Source: Camarhynchus parvulus (lineage: Eukaryota > Chordata > Aves > Passeriformes > Thraupidae). From it: 64,000 bases of DNA. A program made the position numbers and the translations under genes. Position 1 is the first letter of the stretch, and every line of letters begins with the position of its first letter. Below are positions 26,636 through 39,000 of the stretch, piece by piece. Location: positions 29,660,501-29,724,500 of the forward strand of contig NC_044572.1 in the NCBI RefSeq assembly GCF_901933205.1, written 5' to 3'. The notes below the pieces were generated by a model that did no database searches, was not told the DNA's origin, and saw only the letters and a list, made by a program, of their open reading frames with translations.

Positions 26636-26783
26636 GGGCTCGTGTCGTCACAGCAACCGGGAACGGGAATCGGGGCTGATGTCGTCACAGTAACAGGGAC
26701 AGGGGACCGGGGCTGGTGTCGTCACGGGAACGGGGACAGGGCACCGGGGCTGGTGTCCTCACGGGAACGGGGCCCAACGACGG
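26636..26783. repeat. Four-copy 37-bp GC minisatellite
   Basis: The motif GGGCT(C/G)(G/A)TGTC starts at 26636, 26673, 26710 and 26747, exactly 37 bases apart each time. Each unit continues with GTCAC (TCAC in the last), then a GGGAACGGGG- or AACAGGGACAGG-like stretch. The first two copies carry CAGCAACC or CAGTAACA where the last two have CGGGAACG, so the array has two sub-variants. It is read directly from the sequence. It sits about 220-360 bases before the TSPAN13 start codon. Confidence 0.92.
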
Positions 26784-26836
26784 AGCAACGGACCCCGCCC
26801 GCGCGGCGCGAGCCGCCGGATAGCGGGTGACGGCGC

Positions 26837-26844
26837 CGACGTCA
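26837..26844 (+). promoter_or_regulatory. CRE-like site CGACGTCA
   Basis: This differs from the ATF/CREB palindrome TGACGTCA by one base and is preceded by TGACGGCG. It lies in the TSPAN13 promoter, upstream of the octamer and CCAAT motifs. Function is inferred from sequence only. Confidence 0.4.
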
Positions 26845-26852
26845 CAGCCCTC

Positions 26853-26860
26853 ATTTGCAT
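26853..26860 (+). promoter_or_regulatory. Octamer motif ATTTGCAT
   Basis: A perfect POU-family octamer inside an otherwise GC-rich promoter, 27 bases before the CCAAT box. An AT-rich word preserved in a CpG island makes a functional site plausible. Confidence 0.5.
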
Positions 26861-26884
26861 ACATTTACCTTTGCGCCCCGCGGC

Positions 26885-26896
26885 GGCCAATCAGCG
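26885..26896 (+). promoter_or_regulatory. CCAAT box (GGCCAATCAGCG)
   Basis: A near-ideal NF-Y site (core CCAATCAG) about 110 bases before the start codon, a usual place for a TATA-less promoter. A CACCTG E-box follows at 26906-26911. Confidence 0.6.
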
Positions 26897-26999
26897 GGCA
26901 CCGCTCACCTGCTGCGGCCGCACCCGCGCGCGGCTGGGGGCGGGGCCGCGGCCTCCTGGCGGAGCGGCGGCAGCGCGGGGCGGCGGTGGCGGCGGAGCG

Positions 27000-27062
27000 A
27001 TGGCGTGCGGGGCCTTCGCCTGCTCCAAGAACTGCCTGTGCGCCCTCAACCTGCTCTACACG
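27000..27062 (+). CDS. TSPAN13: TSPAN13 coding exon 1
   Basis: This exon has 21 codons, [10 protein letters not shown] to NLLYT, ending at donor GTGCGT (27063). It encodes the cytoplasmic N-terminus, with four cysteines (3, 8, 12 and 14) that in tetraspanins are usual palmitoylation sites, and the start of TM1. It lies within the CpG island. Confidence 0.97.
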
Positions 27063-30000
27063 GTGCGTGCCCGCCGCGCTCGGGCTCGCCCGCCGCCGCC
27101 GCGGGCTCTGCCTCGTCCCGCTGCCAGCTCGGCTGGGCTGGGATGGGCAGGGGAGGTGGCGTGGCGGGGCTCTCCGCGCTTCTGCCGGCGGGATGTGGCC
27201 GCGGGGGCCGGGGGGGTCCGCGCTGCGGCCGCTGGGCGGTCGCGGCTTCCGGCTCGGGAGGATGGGGAGGGAGAGGTGAGGAGGTGACAGCCGTTAGGCC
27301 GGGCTGTGTCACCGCGCGGACGTGGCTGCTCGGGATCAAAATTCAGCGAGGCCCGGGAGCGCTGCCCGCCCGGGGCGGCGGCGGCGGCTGGCTCGTCTCC
27401 TGCAGGGAGCGGCCCCGGGGCCCGGCCCGCCGGTGCCCGGCCCGCCGGTGCCCTTTTTCTCCGTCTGCAAAGGGCGCTGCACCAATCCAGGCGTGAAGCA
27501 GGGAAGGGTTTGTTTTGTTGTTCCTCAGCCAAGCATCAGCGCCCAAAGGAGTGCAGTTGGGTCAGTGACGAGGCACCCGCGGTGTTCCTGGGATAAACCT
27601 GGGAGTTACAAGTCGGGCTGCCTGCGGTGGTGGGAAGATACGTGAGGAGGGGGAAAAAAGTAGGATGTTAAACTGAAATAAATGATTTTGCTGGGGAGCT
27701 GCAGGCAGGTGCCTGGTTCTGTTCTAGAGTGTTGGAGGACCTGTTTTCAACAGAGAAGAAAAAAATCTCCAATTGTGGTGTAGCTACAGGAATTTTTTTC
27801 TCGATATCTATTTTTAAAGGGCTCAGAAATAACAAGAAACGGGAGTAAGTGTAATGGCTTCCTCTCACAGCACGTCTGGAGAGGTAGAATGTCCTCTAAT
27901 GTTTCAAGTTTAAGAACTGTGCTTGGCAGTGACTTTCAGCAGACTGAAATTGGGGTCAGCCAGTGCTTTTGGACAGTGGTACCTGTGCTTTTCCGAAAGC
28001 AATGCCCGATCTGGGCTGAGAACAAGACTGGAGAACAAGCAGGTCAACACTGTTCATCAGAACAAACAGTACCTGGCAGTAACTGGACCTGATGGAGCGC
28101 AAAGGAATGTGCTGATTCGAGAGGTCGTTGATGTTCTTGGGTGTGCAAGGTGACCCAACCCTCCCTTTCCTCAGGAAAGAGCAGAAGAGAAACATTTATG
28201 TAGGAGAGGCTGCATTATTACTTGGTCTTCATCCTTGGAGGAACTTGAGGAGTGAAATACATCCCTGAAAAAGTCTGGAGCATGCTTAGGCAGCCCAGCC
28301 TACCCACTGTGAAAGTTAGCTTGGATCCCTGTGATGCCTCATGTTGTTGGGCTGCACCCAGCCAGAACAGAGGGGAGCAGATAGATATTAGGTATGTGTA
28401 GTTGAAGGTAAGTTTAATGGATGTAGAGTGTCATGATGGAGCTAAGTTAGAATCATAAAATAGTTGAGGTTTGAAAGGGTCCCCAGAAGATCATTGTGGT
28501 CAACTTTTCATGAGATTTTCCTGTGCCAGAAGATGGGTTATAGGTGCATTATCCCATCCCAATTTTGCTTTTCAGTTAATACAGCACTTCTTTTGTTATT
28601 ATTGCTATTATTCCTCAAGTGACAGAAGAGTGAGAGAAATCTGGATCATTCTCAGATGGATGCACAAGTAATACTGTAATGTCATGTGGACAGCAGGTGT
28701 TTTTTTTTTCTAATGACTGCATCATTAATTCTACAGTCATATAGCCATATATTAACCAGGTGTAATGAGTGTGGTAGGTCTTTTGGGCTTATCTGGCCTT
28801 AGCAAGGGTGGGTTGAACTTTCGGACTTCTGTAGTTCTATCTGTGGTAGCTGTACAGTGTATTTACCACTTTAATCTCTGCTGTGATGTCTGCTTGAGTA
28901 GACTTTACTTTGTGGGTGTCCCTCTGTCTTTTGTCACTTGACCTATACAAAACATCTGTTTCTGCTGAAGGGAAGGAATGATGTCTTTAAATCATAGTTA
29001 CAAGAATGTCCAATTGTTATTGCTAGTATTGTTTATTAATAAAACAAGTTACAAGACTTAATGCTTTTAAATTCCTAGTTGGGGAAATAACATTTAAAGT
29101 GCTTACTTGGCCTGGTAGAGTTGTAAAGTGTGTGGGCTTCTCTGTTCCTTGGTTAGACAGAAACCTGAAATAAAGGGTTGAAGCAGCACAGTGAATGATG
29201 GACTTATTTTTTCCCAGCTGGAGAAAAAAATACAGAAGACAATCAGAGCAATAACATAATGATTGTCTCTTGGAAATAGTGTTGATTCGCTAAAAAATTG
29301 TGAGAAGGGAGTAGTGGTGGTAAGAAGGGATAGGTGACACTTCTTGGATGTTTTTGTATCCAGCACTGATTTGTCTGTATGACATGAATTCACCTTGAAA
29401 ACTGTAAATTGGAGGTTTCAGTTTACATTCTGCCTTTCGTTAAAACACTCTAGATAAAATATTGGAGTGTAACGTATTTTTAATTTTTTTTAGTACTGCC
29501 TTTTTTGATTTTTTGTAGTAGTACACCAAGAAAAATATATGTCCTGGCAGTAATAAATCAGTTACTGGTTTAAGGCAAGAAACCTGAATTCCACCAACCA
29601 AACTGCTCACTTAATCGTCTTTTCAGAAGTTCCTTTGCCGATGACTTTTGGTTCTTCTCCTGAGTAAGTTAGGGTCCTTAGGCCCTGATTCTGTTTTTCA
29701 ATCTATTTTATATGAGTAATTCTGGCATCTATGCTGAGTCTTGCTGACTTCAGTATGGTTCCTTATGGGTAGAGGAAGAGTAGAAAAAAACAATTGAGAC
29801 TATTTATTGACTCTGAGTACATGATGTATATTGTCAGAATAAAGCCCTACATGGAAGAACTGAATACAAGAACCTTTAAAATACTAATTTTGGCTATCTG
29901 GCCTATTTAGTTTTTATTTAGTCAGTCATATTTACATTTCCCATCAAATGGCAGATCTGTACAAACTGTTTAAAGTGCCTGTTCACAGAATTAATCCAAA

Positions 30001-33000
30001 TTCAGGGGTGTCTTTGTAACTTAAAACTTAAGCTTCCAAGGAAGTCTTCAATGTTTGTGTTGAAGTACCAACAGTCGATATCTTTGTTCGTATCTGATTT
30101 TCGGAGAGGAAGGGGAAGTTCCTAACTAGTGGTGAAGGGTTGAAGTGGTAGGTGAGCCACAAGATTAAATATTCAAATAAAAAAAAACCACTACTTAGAG
30201 TTCATTTGAGTGGTGTGTGCTGGTTTTGTCACCCAAGCAGCTACTTAATTATTGCTGCAGCAGAAAACATGAAATGTTTGTTGTCAGTATGTAAACATCT
30301 CACATTTTGATGAGCAGGCTTTATGTTTTCTTACACTTAGAACAGCCATTTCATTCAATTAAACCATACAGTATCTTTTCCATTAGAAGTGTGTATTTTT
30401 TTAGTAGCACAAAGCTTATTCCATAAAAGCATCCACATTTGCTTGTAACGCTAGAAAGTACCATATCAAAATAATTCGCTTTTTATATTATATCATTCTC
30501 TGAACCTCTTTTTTGATTGCCTATTAAGTCGTTTTGGCATCCATTTTCAAAGCATTGTGTTTGAAAGAGTTTTTGGGCTTGTTTGTTTTGTTTTTCCTAT
30601 CACTGTCTCTTGTTCTCTGAGTGCTTTAATTATTGAAGTTGCATTTGGGCTTTCTGCCCTCTTTATCAAACTTGATTTCCCTGTATTATGGAAATATGCA
30701 AAGATAAGTATAGAAATTCTCAGATTTGGACAGTATGTGCTTGGTATCATAGAATGATTTGAGTTGGAAGGGACCTTCAAAATCTTGATAATCCAACCCA
30801 TCTGCCATGGACAGGGACACCTACCGCTAGACCATGTTGTTCAAAGCCTCATCCAACATGGCCTTGAAGATTTTGAGAGGGTTTTTAATTACTAAGGTAT
30901 TTTATAATAATGTTTGTCTTACTTTCAGAGTTCCTGATGCAGAGGAATCAGGATCATCTTCCATGCAAATCTGTCTGCTTCATCTTTTTGCTGCATAGGG
31001 TAAACTTAGTGCCCAAGGCAGGGTGAACATCTGGATTTTCCTCAGGAAAGGGAACATGTCTTTGTGTTCTCTGATGTTTCCTGACTGGCATAGTGGCTAC
31101 ACAGAGCCAGGTACAAGCAGACAGGAGTTAGAGAAGCACAGTTCTTGCCTCAGGTGGCAATTTCTTTCACATTGATTAGTGAACCTGCAGTCTCTGAATG
31201 CAGCTCCATTTTGGTTTGTCCTAAGTTTGTTTTCAGCTGTAAGATAAATAAGATAAAATACCCGCTGCTTGCCCTGTCTGACAGGCTCTGGTCATTGTTT
31301 AGGTGTGCAGCATCCACAGTTTGCCCCAGCACCAGCCTGTTCTGTGCTGGTCTCCCTCATTGCCATGCCTGGATGCTCAGCAAATGGGACAGGTTGCCTT
31401 GGAGCCATTTCTGTTGTTCTCAGGAGCAGTTTGAAGATGGCAGTGTAAGCTGGGCTGTCTAGTCTTGACGTGTAAATAAACGTGGTATAATAGGTCCCAG
31501 GTGTTGGTCAAGGAAGCTAATGTTGGTCATGTCAGTCTTGTGGCCTTTTTGTTTTCATTGGCATTTTGGGAAGGCTTCTATGCTCACGCTTGAGAGCACA
31601 CAAGAACCCAGCAAAAATACAGATAGAAATTGAAAGATGTTTTTCCAGGGCTTGGAAAGGCCTTTGGCTATGCTGTGTGTCAGTTTATAGCTGAAGTGAC
31701 AGCAGTCTGTGGTGGTGGGTCAGAATCAAGACATGTGATGGGTCCACAGACCAGCCAGGAGAGGGTTTTGGTTTTTCATTGTCCTGTGCAGAGTGTGCAG
31801 TGGCATGTGGAGCTTAGAAGGCAGCCTGTCCTTAGGGAAAGAGGAGAATGACAGAGCACAGAGGAGGAGGGTATGTGGAATATGATGTGTTTTGACACTG
31901 CTGGTCTTTTCAGCCATCCTGGTGGTATAGGTAGGCACTTTAAAATCATCACAATTACTGAGAGCCCCTTTGAATGCCCTGTAGAAGCCTTGTAGCTTAT
32001 ATCATTAGTTGTGGGGTTTTGTACTCCTGGTTTTGTGTTGAAGGAGATATGATGTGTGGAAGAAGGATCTGTGGGCTCACCAGGCTCTATGAAAACATTT
32101 TGTAACCCCTTAAAAAACAATGAACAAACACACAAGTAAAAGTAAACATTTTAGAACATTACTGTTCTGCTGCACAGCAGAAAGCTTCCATTTCCAAAGA
32201 CCAGAGGGTATTAAGCAGGGGTTAAATCTAACTGACATTTTAGTGTGTAAATAGTTTGTTACATGACCAGTAAAGTGAATAACTCTTTACAAGGCCTAAA
32301 AGTGATAGGAGCCAGGAATGCTGCCTTTCACATAAATTGCTTGTTGCACACTATGTGTCTCAAGGCTGTTCAGTAATCAGACTGTTGATCACTCTTCATT
32401 TAAGTAAGTCTCATAAAGGTGGAAGATTTTGCTTTCTGTTAGAAGTTCTTTGGTGGTATCCAGAGCTTTCCTTTGTTCCCAGTAGAGCTGAAGTAGTACT
32501 GTAAGGAAATAAAGTTGCTTACAGGTTGAGTAGCTTACAGCTGTGATAGAAACCACTTTAGCTTCATTTTAACTTGCTAAAGGTTATGGTTACACCACTA
32601 TGCACTGCCTGTTGTTTTAACGTAGTATTTTTAAGTTAAGTGCCAGGAATCAGAATTGTCTTCTAGATTCTCTGTGGCTGTGCAGAAATGGTTGCCCAAG
32701 TGGAAGGGGAGAGTAGTAGAAACCTCTAGTTTAAGTATATATGTCATTTGGCATTTAAATTTTAAAGCACCCTTTAAAGTAATAGAATATGAATTTGTAT
32801 GTGGGGAGAGAGGTTAGGAAGGATGTATTTCATCATTTGTGTAATCTCTCTGGTTTTAGTTCCTGTTCCATACTCCCTTTGACAGCTACTCTGTAAATAT
32901 TTCCCTTGCTGATACGAGAATAAATGATATATAATCTCTTTACCTAGGAATGGTGAGTCAGTAGTTCGTAAAATTTAAATTCTGAAATGTGGTTTTTACC

Positions 33001-36000
33001 AACTCCAGTTAGCACTGAGGCGGTAAGGAAGCAGGGGGAATACCAGCTTCTGCATATGACTTCCTTCCTAGCCAGCAGTCCAAACTAGTTGAAATACCAA
33101 AAAGTTGCCAGTTAGTCAAGACAGCAGATTTGCTGGTGCTTTGTTGTTGTAGGAAGGAGGAAGTGGTTTCAGCATTTGAATTGTTTCTCATGGCATTGTA
33201 TAGAGAAATAGTCTGTCAGTATCTTTGTTTCTTTTTTGTAATGCGGACTATAAAATTGTACATAAGTACAGCAGGAGCACTGGTGGAAAGAAATATGTTT
33301 TTTCCAGTACAGGAAGGAGGGAAATGAGCAGCTGTGTGCACAGGAGAACTTGGATTTAAAGAAGAGAGCAAATTTGGAGATTTGTTAGGGAAACTGTTAT
33401 ATTTGGAACAGCTCTAAAGTTCAAATATGTGTATGTATGTGTATTAAAAAAAGGGAAGTTGCCTAAGCTGGAGTCTGATCTCTTCCACTGATCTTGAATT
33501 TCAGTCTTCCCTAAAATTTTCCATATACAGATACTGACATTGGAATAATGTTTTGTCTACTGACAATATGCTTGAATTTTTTTTCCATTTGTTTTACTCC
33601 AAAGTAGAAATACTCTAATCTCATAGGGAAAACCACTGATCTTCACCTAGAATTTGTGCTACCTAAAGGTTTGTTCTGGTAAAGCATTTACTTAATTTCA
33701 AAATTACTAGTTTATATATTGAATTATGCTAAACCTATATTTGTGTGTATGCCTTTAAGTAAGGTAGCTAGGGTTTGAACTGATGGAGAAGATAGTCCTT
33801 GGTCAGTGCTAAAATCCACCTGGGGATTTTGGGGAGAGTGGTGTGGTCAAAGTGCTGGCTGTGGTGTGTGGCAGTGTTGGTTGGAAGGCATTTTTGGGGC
33901 TCTTCAGTCCAGGCCCCTGATCAGGATTATGAGTAACAGTAGCTTATTGTCTGTGGCTTAGCCTGTGGAGTCTTGAACACCCCTGAGAAGAAAGATCATC
34001 CCCAAACCACCTTGCAGGTGTGTTTTCTAATGTCCAGTCTGAACCTCCCAAGCTGTTACTTAGGATACCCAGAAGAGTTTGCTTCCATGTTTGTATGATG
34101 TGTCTTCAGCTTTAGTTAGTATGTGATTACCCCAGGCAGCCTCTTTGTCATACTAAAGAAACCCAGCTCCATCCCCTCTTCTCACACCTCTCATTATCAA
34201 GGCTCCATGCCATTTTACTGACTCCTGCCAGGTTCTCAAATTCCTTTTCTGCCTGGGGGACTTGAAATAGAACACAGTATTTGAGCTTCAGTCTCACCAG
34301 CATTGTGTTTCCTTGGATTGCACTCTTCTTGGTTTCCCTGTTTGCAGTGAGAGCTGACTCCTGGCTTGTGTTCAACCTGACAAACAATCTGATCTCCAGA
34401 TCTGATCTCCAGATCTGTCTCATTAAGGCTGTTGTTCAGCTGGTCTGATCCCAGACTCCACTGGAGCACCCAGGAGCACAATTTTTCACTTTGCAAGGTT
34501 CCTGAGGTTGGCTTATTCCTCAAGTTTATCAAGGTGTATCTGAGCTAAATCTCTTTTTGGAGAGTCAACCACTCCTCATTGTTTAGTATCATCCACATGT
34601 TTTTGGAGAATTCATTCTGTGTTATATTCAGGTCGTTGATGAAGATACTGCGTGGTATTGGCTCCAGCCTTTGTGGTGGTGCTTACCTGCTGCCAGCCGG
34701 ATGCTGGGCCATCAGTTGCTGCTCTTCAACTTCAGCAGTCTGGCCTGTGGCTGCTCAGTCTTAACAGGCCATTTCTCCAGCCTTCCTGTGGTAAACTGAA
34801 TTAGTCCTAATCACTAAAAACTGGTCTGTGATTTCAGATATTTCTGGTAAATACATCAAGCAGATATTTTAAGTGTTGCTAACCAAAGCTAGCTTTGTGT
34901 AAGTAAATTCATGTAGGTAAAATGACGTTTCACAGATAATTCAGTCTTCCAAGGATGGCACTGTTTACTTTGGGAGGCTTCTGCTGCCATGAAATGTGGT
35001 CTCAGTTAAATAAAATGTGACATTCAGAAGCTCCATAGAGGGTCCTCCTTCCTTCATTGAACAAATACTTGGCCTTTTTGCATGTAGGTAAAGCTTGTAT
35101 GTTTAGAATGTGCATGTTACTCATTTGAAGTGGTTAGGGTCACTAATTTTGTTTCAAGTACACTGTACTATAAAGCCATAGCAGCTTCAATTTTAGATAT
35201 ATTGCATTCAAATCCTTTCATCTCAAAACACTGGAATAAGTGCTGTGGAGTCATTATTTCTAGTGGCTAAACAGTACATAACACTGTGAGCCTTGCATTG
35301 TTTTACAGACTTAAAAAAACTCCTCAAAGCAAAAAGAGTGTAGTGTGCTTTTACTTTAGATTTTTGCATTATGGCACTAAAAAACTATATAAAGTTTTTC
35401 CTCTCATTCAGATAGTCTATGCCAAACCTGAATATGAAGGAACAACCATAATTTCATCTTTCATGAAACATGTGGAGGAGACAGAAACTTAACACTAAAT
35501 CAGTTTCTAGGGTGATTAGTAAATATGTAGTCTCCATTTCAGTTTTGAAACAGTCAATTTTCCACAATTTCAAGTGGCAGGAAAGGAGTGGCCAGTAATG
35601 ATTTTGATCCACATCATGGATCTGCCTGACTGGATGCAGTATTTGCATATAGTTTGTCAGCCAGAACCCAGCAGCATGGATCTGTGATCACACTGAATTT
35701 CCAGATGTTTTAAGGAATTGGACAATTCCTAACTTTGTCAAGGAAAATAGAGCCTTGGTATTATGGAGGTAACAGTTGAAAATGAGATCGATAGCTCTAA
35801 AACTTGAGTTGTTCAATAATGGGTTTAAAATCCAGAGAGGCTTTCCCCCCCACTTTATTGAAAACCAGACCTTTTCTAGATGCAAAATGTGGCTGTTTCT
35901 ACCAGAAAAGCTTTTTGTGCCAGGATGTAAGGGCAGTTCTGGTGTCATGTAGCTAATTTTATGCATGTATCATCAGATTAATGCAAGATGAGATCAGTAA

Positions 36001-39000
36001 TGGCATCAAGAAGCAACTGGTACCCTGCATTTCACAGACTGTGTTTATCCAGGAGGTCTTAGAGGCACAGATTTTGTCTCTTGTTTTGATTTCAGTATTT
36101 TAAGAACAAAATAATTTCATCTAATGTTTTTGGACCTCTTCTAAAATGAGCAAAGAGCTGAGCAAACACATAATTTGGTATCCTGGAGGCAGAATGGTGA
36201 AAGATTTGCCCTCAGACAGAAAAGTATTGGTGAAAACTATTAGGAACAAAGTTTCATCTGCTTTTCTTTGTGAAATAAATTGACCTTTGTCGTTGCTTGT
36301 GAGATTTTTTTTAAAGACCTATGTAGTGGAAGTGTGAGTTCAGTATTTGGAAGCTGATGCAGAGCATGGGAAATCAGAAAGCACTTTTTGATTGGACATT
36401 GGGCTGTTTCTTTAGTTACTTGCTTCTGGTACTTACATGGAAAAATAAATCTTTCCAGTGGAATGAGACAGTGAAAAAAAAAGTGAGTGGGCATAGATCA
36501 GAAAAGGTAGGTCTTGCAATAAACTGTCTGATTAGCCAGGCTAATTTTTAATGTACTGGTATCAGGAAATTTATAGCCTTGTGCAGCATGGATTCAGAAA
36601 ATTTGTCTGTGTAAGAGCCAAGGTGTCTTATTTTATTTTTTTCTTCAGTTCTCTCTGTAATTTTGATTCATGACACCTTGGCCTGTTTTTTGTTTTAAAT
36701 AAATGTGGTAATTTAGGCTTTTTGTTTAAGAGAAACAAAGACAAATGTGAAATCATCCTAAACTCTGCTAGTACTGAACAATTCCTTTGAATTTTATATT
36801 GGTTTTTGTATCTTTATGTGTTAAGAGAGAAATGTAGGTATAACAAATATCCTGCTTTTGTTTGTGTGAGCTCTTGAATTTCTTGTGTGGATAACTGGCT
36901 TTTGGTAAAATGTTTTTTGAAATGTATTCCTGTGTGAACACAAAAAAAATCCACTTGCTGTGTTTAGATCTTGATGTGCATCTCTAGTTGTTTTACTAGC
37001 TTTCTTGATGTTATCTTAGATTTCCATGTTTCAAAAGCTGCATTACATAGGTAGTTCTCTAAAATGTACTTAAATGGAAAAAATACACAGGTGTATTTGG
37101 CATTAATACCAACAAGAATTCCCATATGTAGGGTAAGTATACTAAAGTGATAAGTTGGAAATTACCTTTTTTTTTTTTTTTTTTTAAGTCTTCGTGCCTC
37201 TGGTAAGCAGTAAAATGTGCTTCATGAGAATGTGCCTTTTTTGAATGGAAATGGTGAGCAAGTGTAAGTGCTTGCTCTATACCTGTTGTTGAGCGAAGGC
37301 AAGACGTTGAACTAGACTAAGTGCCTGCTGTTTTATATAATTGCTTTGGATTTTTTTAAAATAGCTATAAAGCCGAGTATTTTTTGGTGAGATCAGAGTT
37401 TTGGAAATTTAACACTTGCACGTTGAATTGGTGTCATTTAACAGAGAATGTAATGAGCAATGTTACACATAGGTCTGTTTCAAACTAGAGAGTCTTGGGC
37501 ATCTTGTGCCTTGGACATCTGGATTGGCTTTGTCTGCTGCTTCCCTCCTGCTGGACTTCATTACAGATTTCTCTGCAGCTTTTCATGTTGGAATTTCTTT
37601 TTTCTTGGGGTTGTGTTTTTTTGGTGTGGAAACAGGAAAGGCTGGAGCTTCCTGCCTATATAAACAATAAATCTCTGTGAAGTAACTGGGACAGATTCCT
37701 GCCTGCCTTCCCTGAATACCACGTTTAAAAGGAAGGAAACAGCATAAGTGTTTTGTGTATTGAAATAGGATTCACTTAATAGTAGACCCATTTTCTTGAA
37801 AAAATATGCTGAGGAGACAGGATACCTTTATTCTTTTACTGTTTAAAGTCCTTGAAATTCAGATCTGAAATGTATTTTTTTGTCACCATTTTAACTGTTG
37901 TGTTACATTATCAAGTATGCAGAAACTTCTTTAATGAATTAATACAGCTGATTACAGTAGTTTGGCAAAGTGCCCTTTTTTACACATTCAGAGCTGTGCA
38001 GCTCTATATTCTATTTTCTTTAAATATACTGCCGCAGTTTCACAAAACATGACATTTTCTTACTCCACTCTGAATTAAAGCTGATGGCTTTTAGCTTATT
38101 TGTCAACTACATTATGATTTCAGTTTAATGTCTCTAGTCAGTCACTGATAGTACAACATGGCTTGACTTACAGGTAGTTTGAGTTGTAACAGTTCCACAC
38201 TGACAGTGTGGAAGAATATGTATGCCTTAAAACATCTGGAACTGAAATTACTTATACAATTATGGGGAGGATTGGTTTGTTTAGGGTTGTGTTTCTTCTC
38301 TTTGCACCGGAAAGAAAAATTGTACCTTTTTAAAAACAACTTCAGTGCGAAAAAATTATCTGTGTTTGGGAGCCTGTTTTAATATGCTGTCTAACTTTGT
38401 ATTTTCTCTTCCCTCCAGCTGGTGAGCCTGCTGCTGATTGGAATTGCAGCATGGGGAATTGGCTTTGGCCTCATCTCTAGTTTCAGAGTTGTTGGAGTGG
38501 TAATCGCAGTAGGAGTCTTCCTCTTCTTTATTGCCTTAGTTGGATTGATCGGTGCAGTGAAACATCATCAAGTATTGCTATTCTTTGTATCCTTCTGATG
38601 TACTGCATTGATTGCAGTGTGGTTCGAGCTGTGTAAATAACCTGCTGTGTCAGCTGAGACTGCTGGGGGAGGTGCTTCAGAAACAGAACAGAAATTCACA
38701 ATCTTACTTTGGTCAAGTGCAGTCCAAAGTAGACTTCCTTCCCATTTAACTTTATTTCAGTTTCCTTTTTTCCCCTCCATTGTTTGTGCTCTCAGGATAG
38801 AAGTATTCACATCTGTTTTTAAAAATAAGACTATTTTAATTCTTTGAGAGCTTTTTATGGTAGTTCACTGTGTCACAGGTGCCTTTTACTGTGTGCTTAG
38901 CCGTGCATGGGGCTAAAGTAGGTGAACTATTAATGTTTAACTTTTGTGGTCTGTGAATAAGAACTGACCTCCACTTTACAAACAGCTAAATTGCGTGAAG

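Larger units (their letters stand above)
26540..27480. promoter_or_regulatory. TSPAN13: CpG island covering the TSPAN13 promoter and exon 1
   Basis: The sequence changes abruptly from AT-rich to very GC- and CpG-rich at about 26540 and returns at about 27480. The island covers the minisatellite, a set of promoter boxes, the 5' UTR, coding exon 1 and the start of intron 1. I see no TATA box near the start codon, as usual for a broadly expressed CpG-island gene. The transcription start is inferred to lie between about 26895 and 26990. Confidence 0.9.
27063..38418 (+). other. TSPAN13: TSPAN13 intron 1, 11.4 kb
   Basis: A long first intron. The first about 400 bases are CpG-island sequence; the rest is AT-rich. 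It carries antisense CR1 fragments at about 28.45, 30.75 and 33.9-34.8 kb, a small 13-bp tandem duplication near 34.39 kb and an 18-base T run near 37.17 kb. No internal exon is needed to join exon 1 to exon 2 in frame. I saw no RNA gene. Confidence 0.85.

Noticed and set aside
26855..27496. A 213-codon plus-strand frame and several others across the CpG island
   Set aside because: Stop codons are rare in GC-rich DNA. The frame runs through TSPAN13 exon 1 in the wrong register and into intron 1, with Arg/Gly/Ala/Pro-rich composition.
27056..27532. A 158-codon minus-strand frame in the CpG island
   Set aside because: Same composition effect; Pro/Ala/Arg-rich, antisense to the promoter and exon 1, no splice or promoter support.
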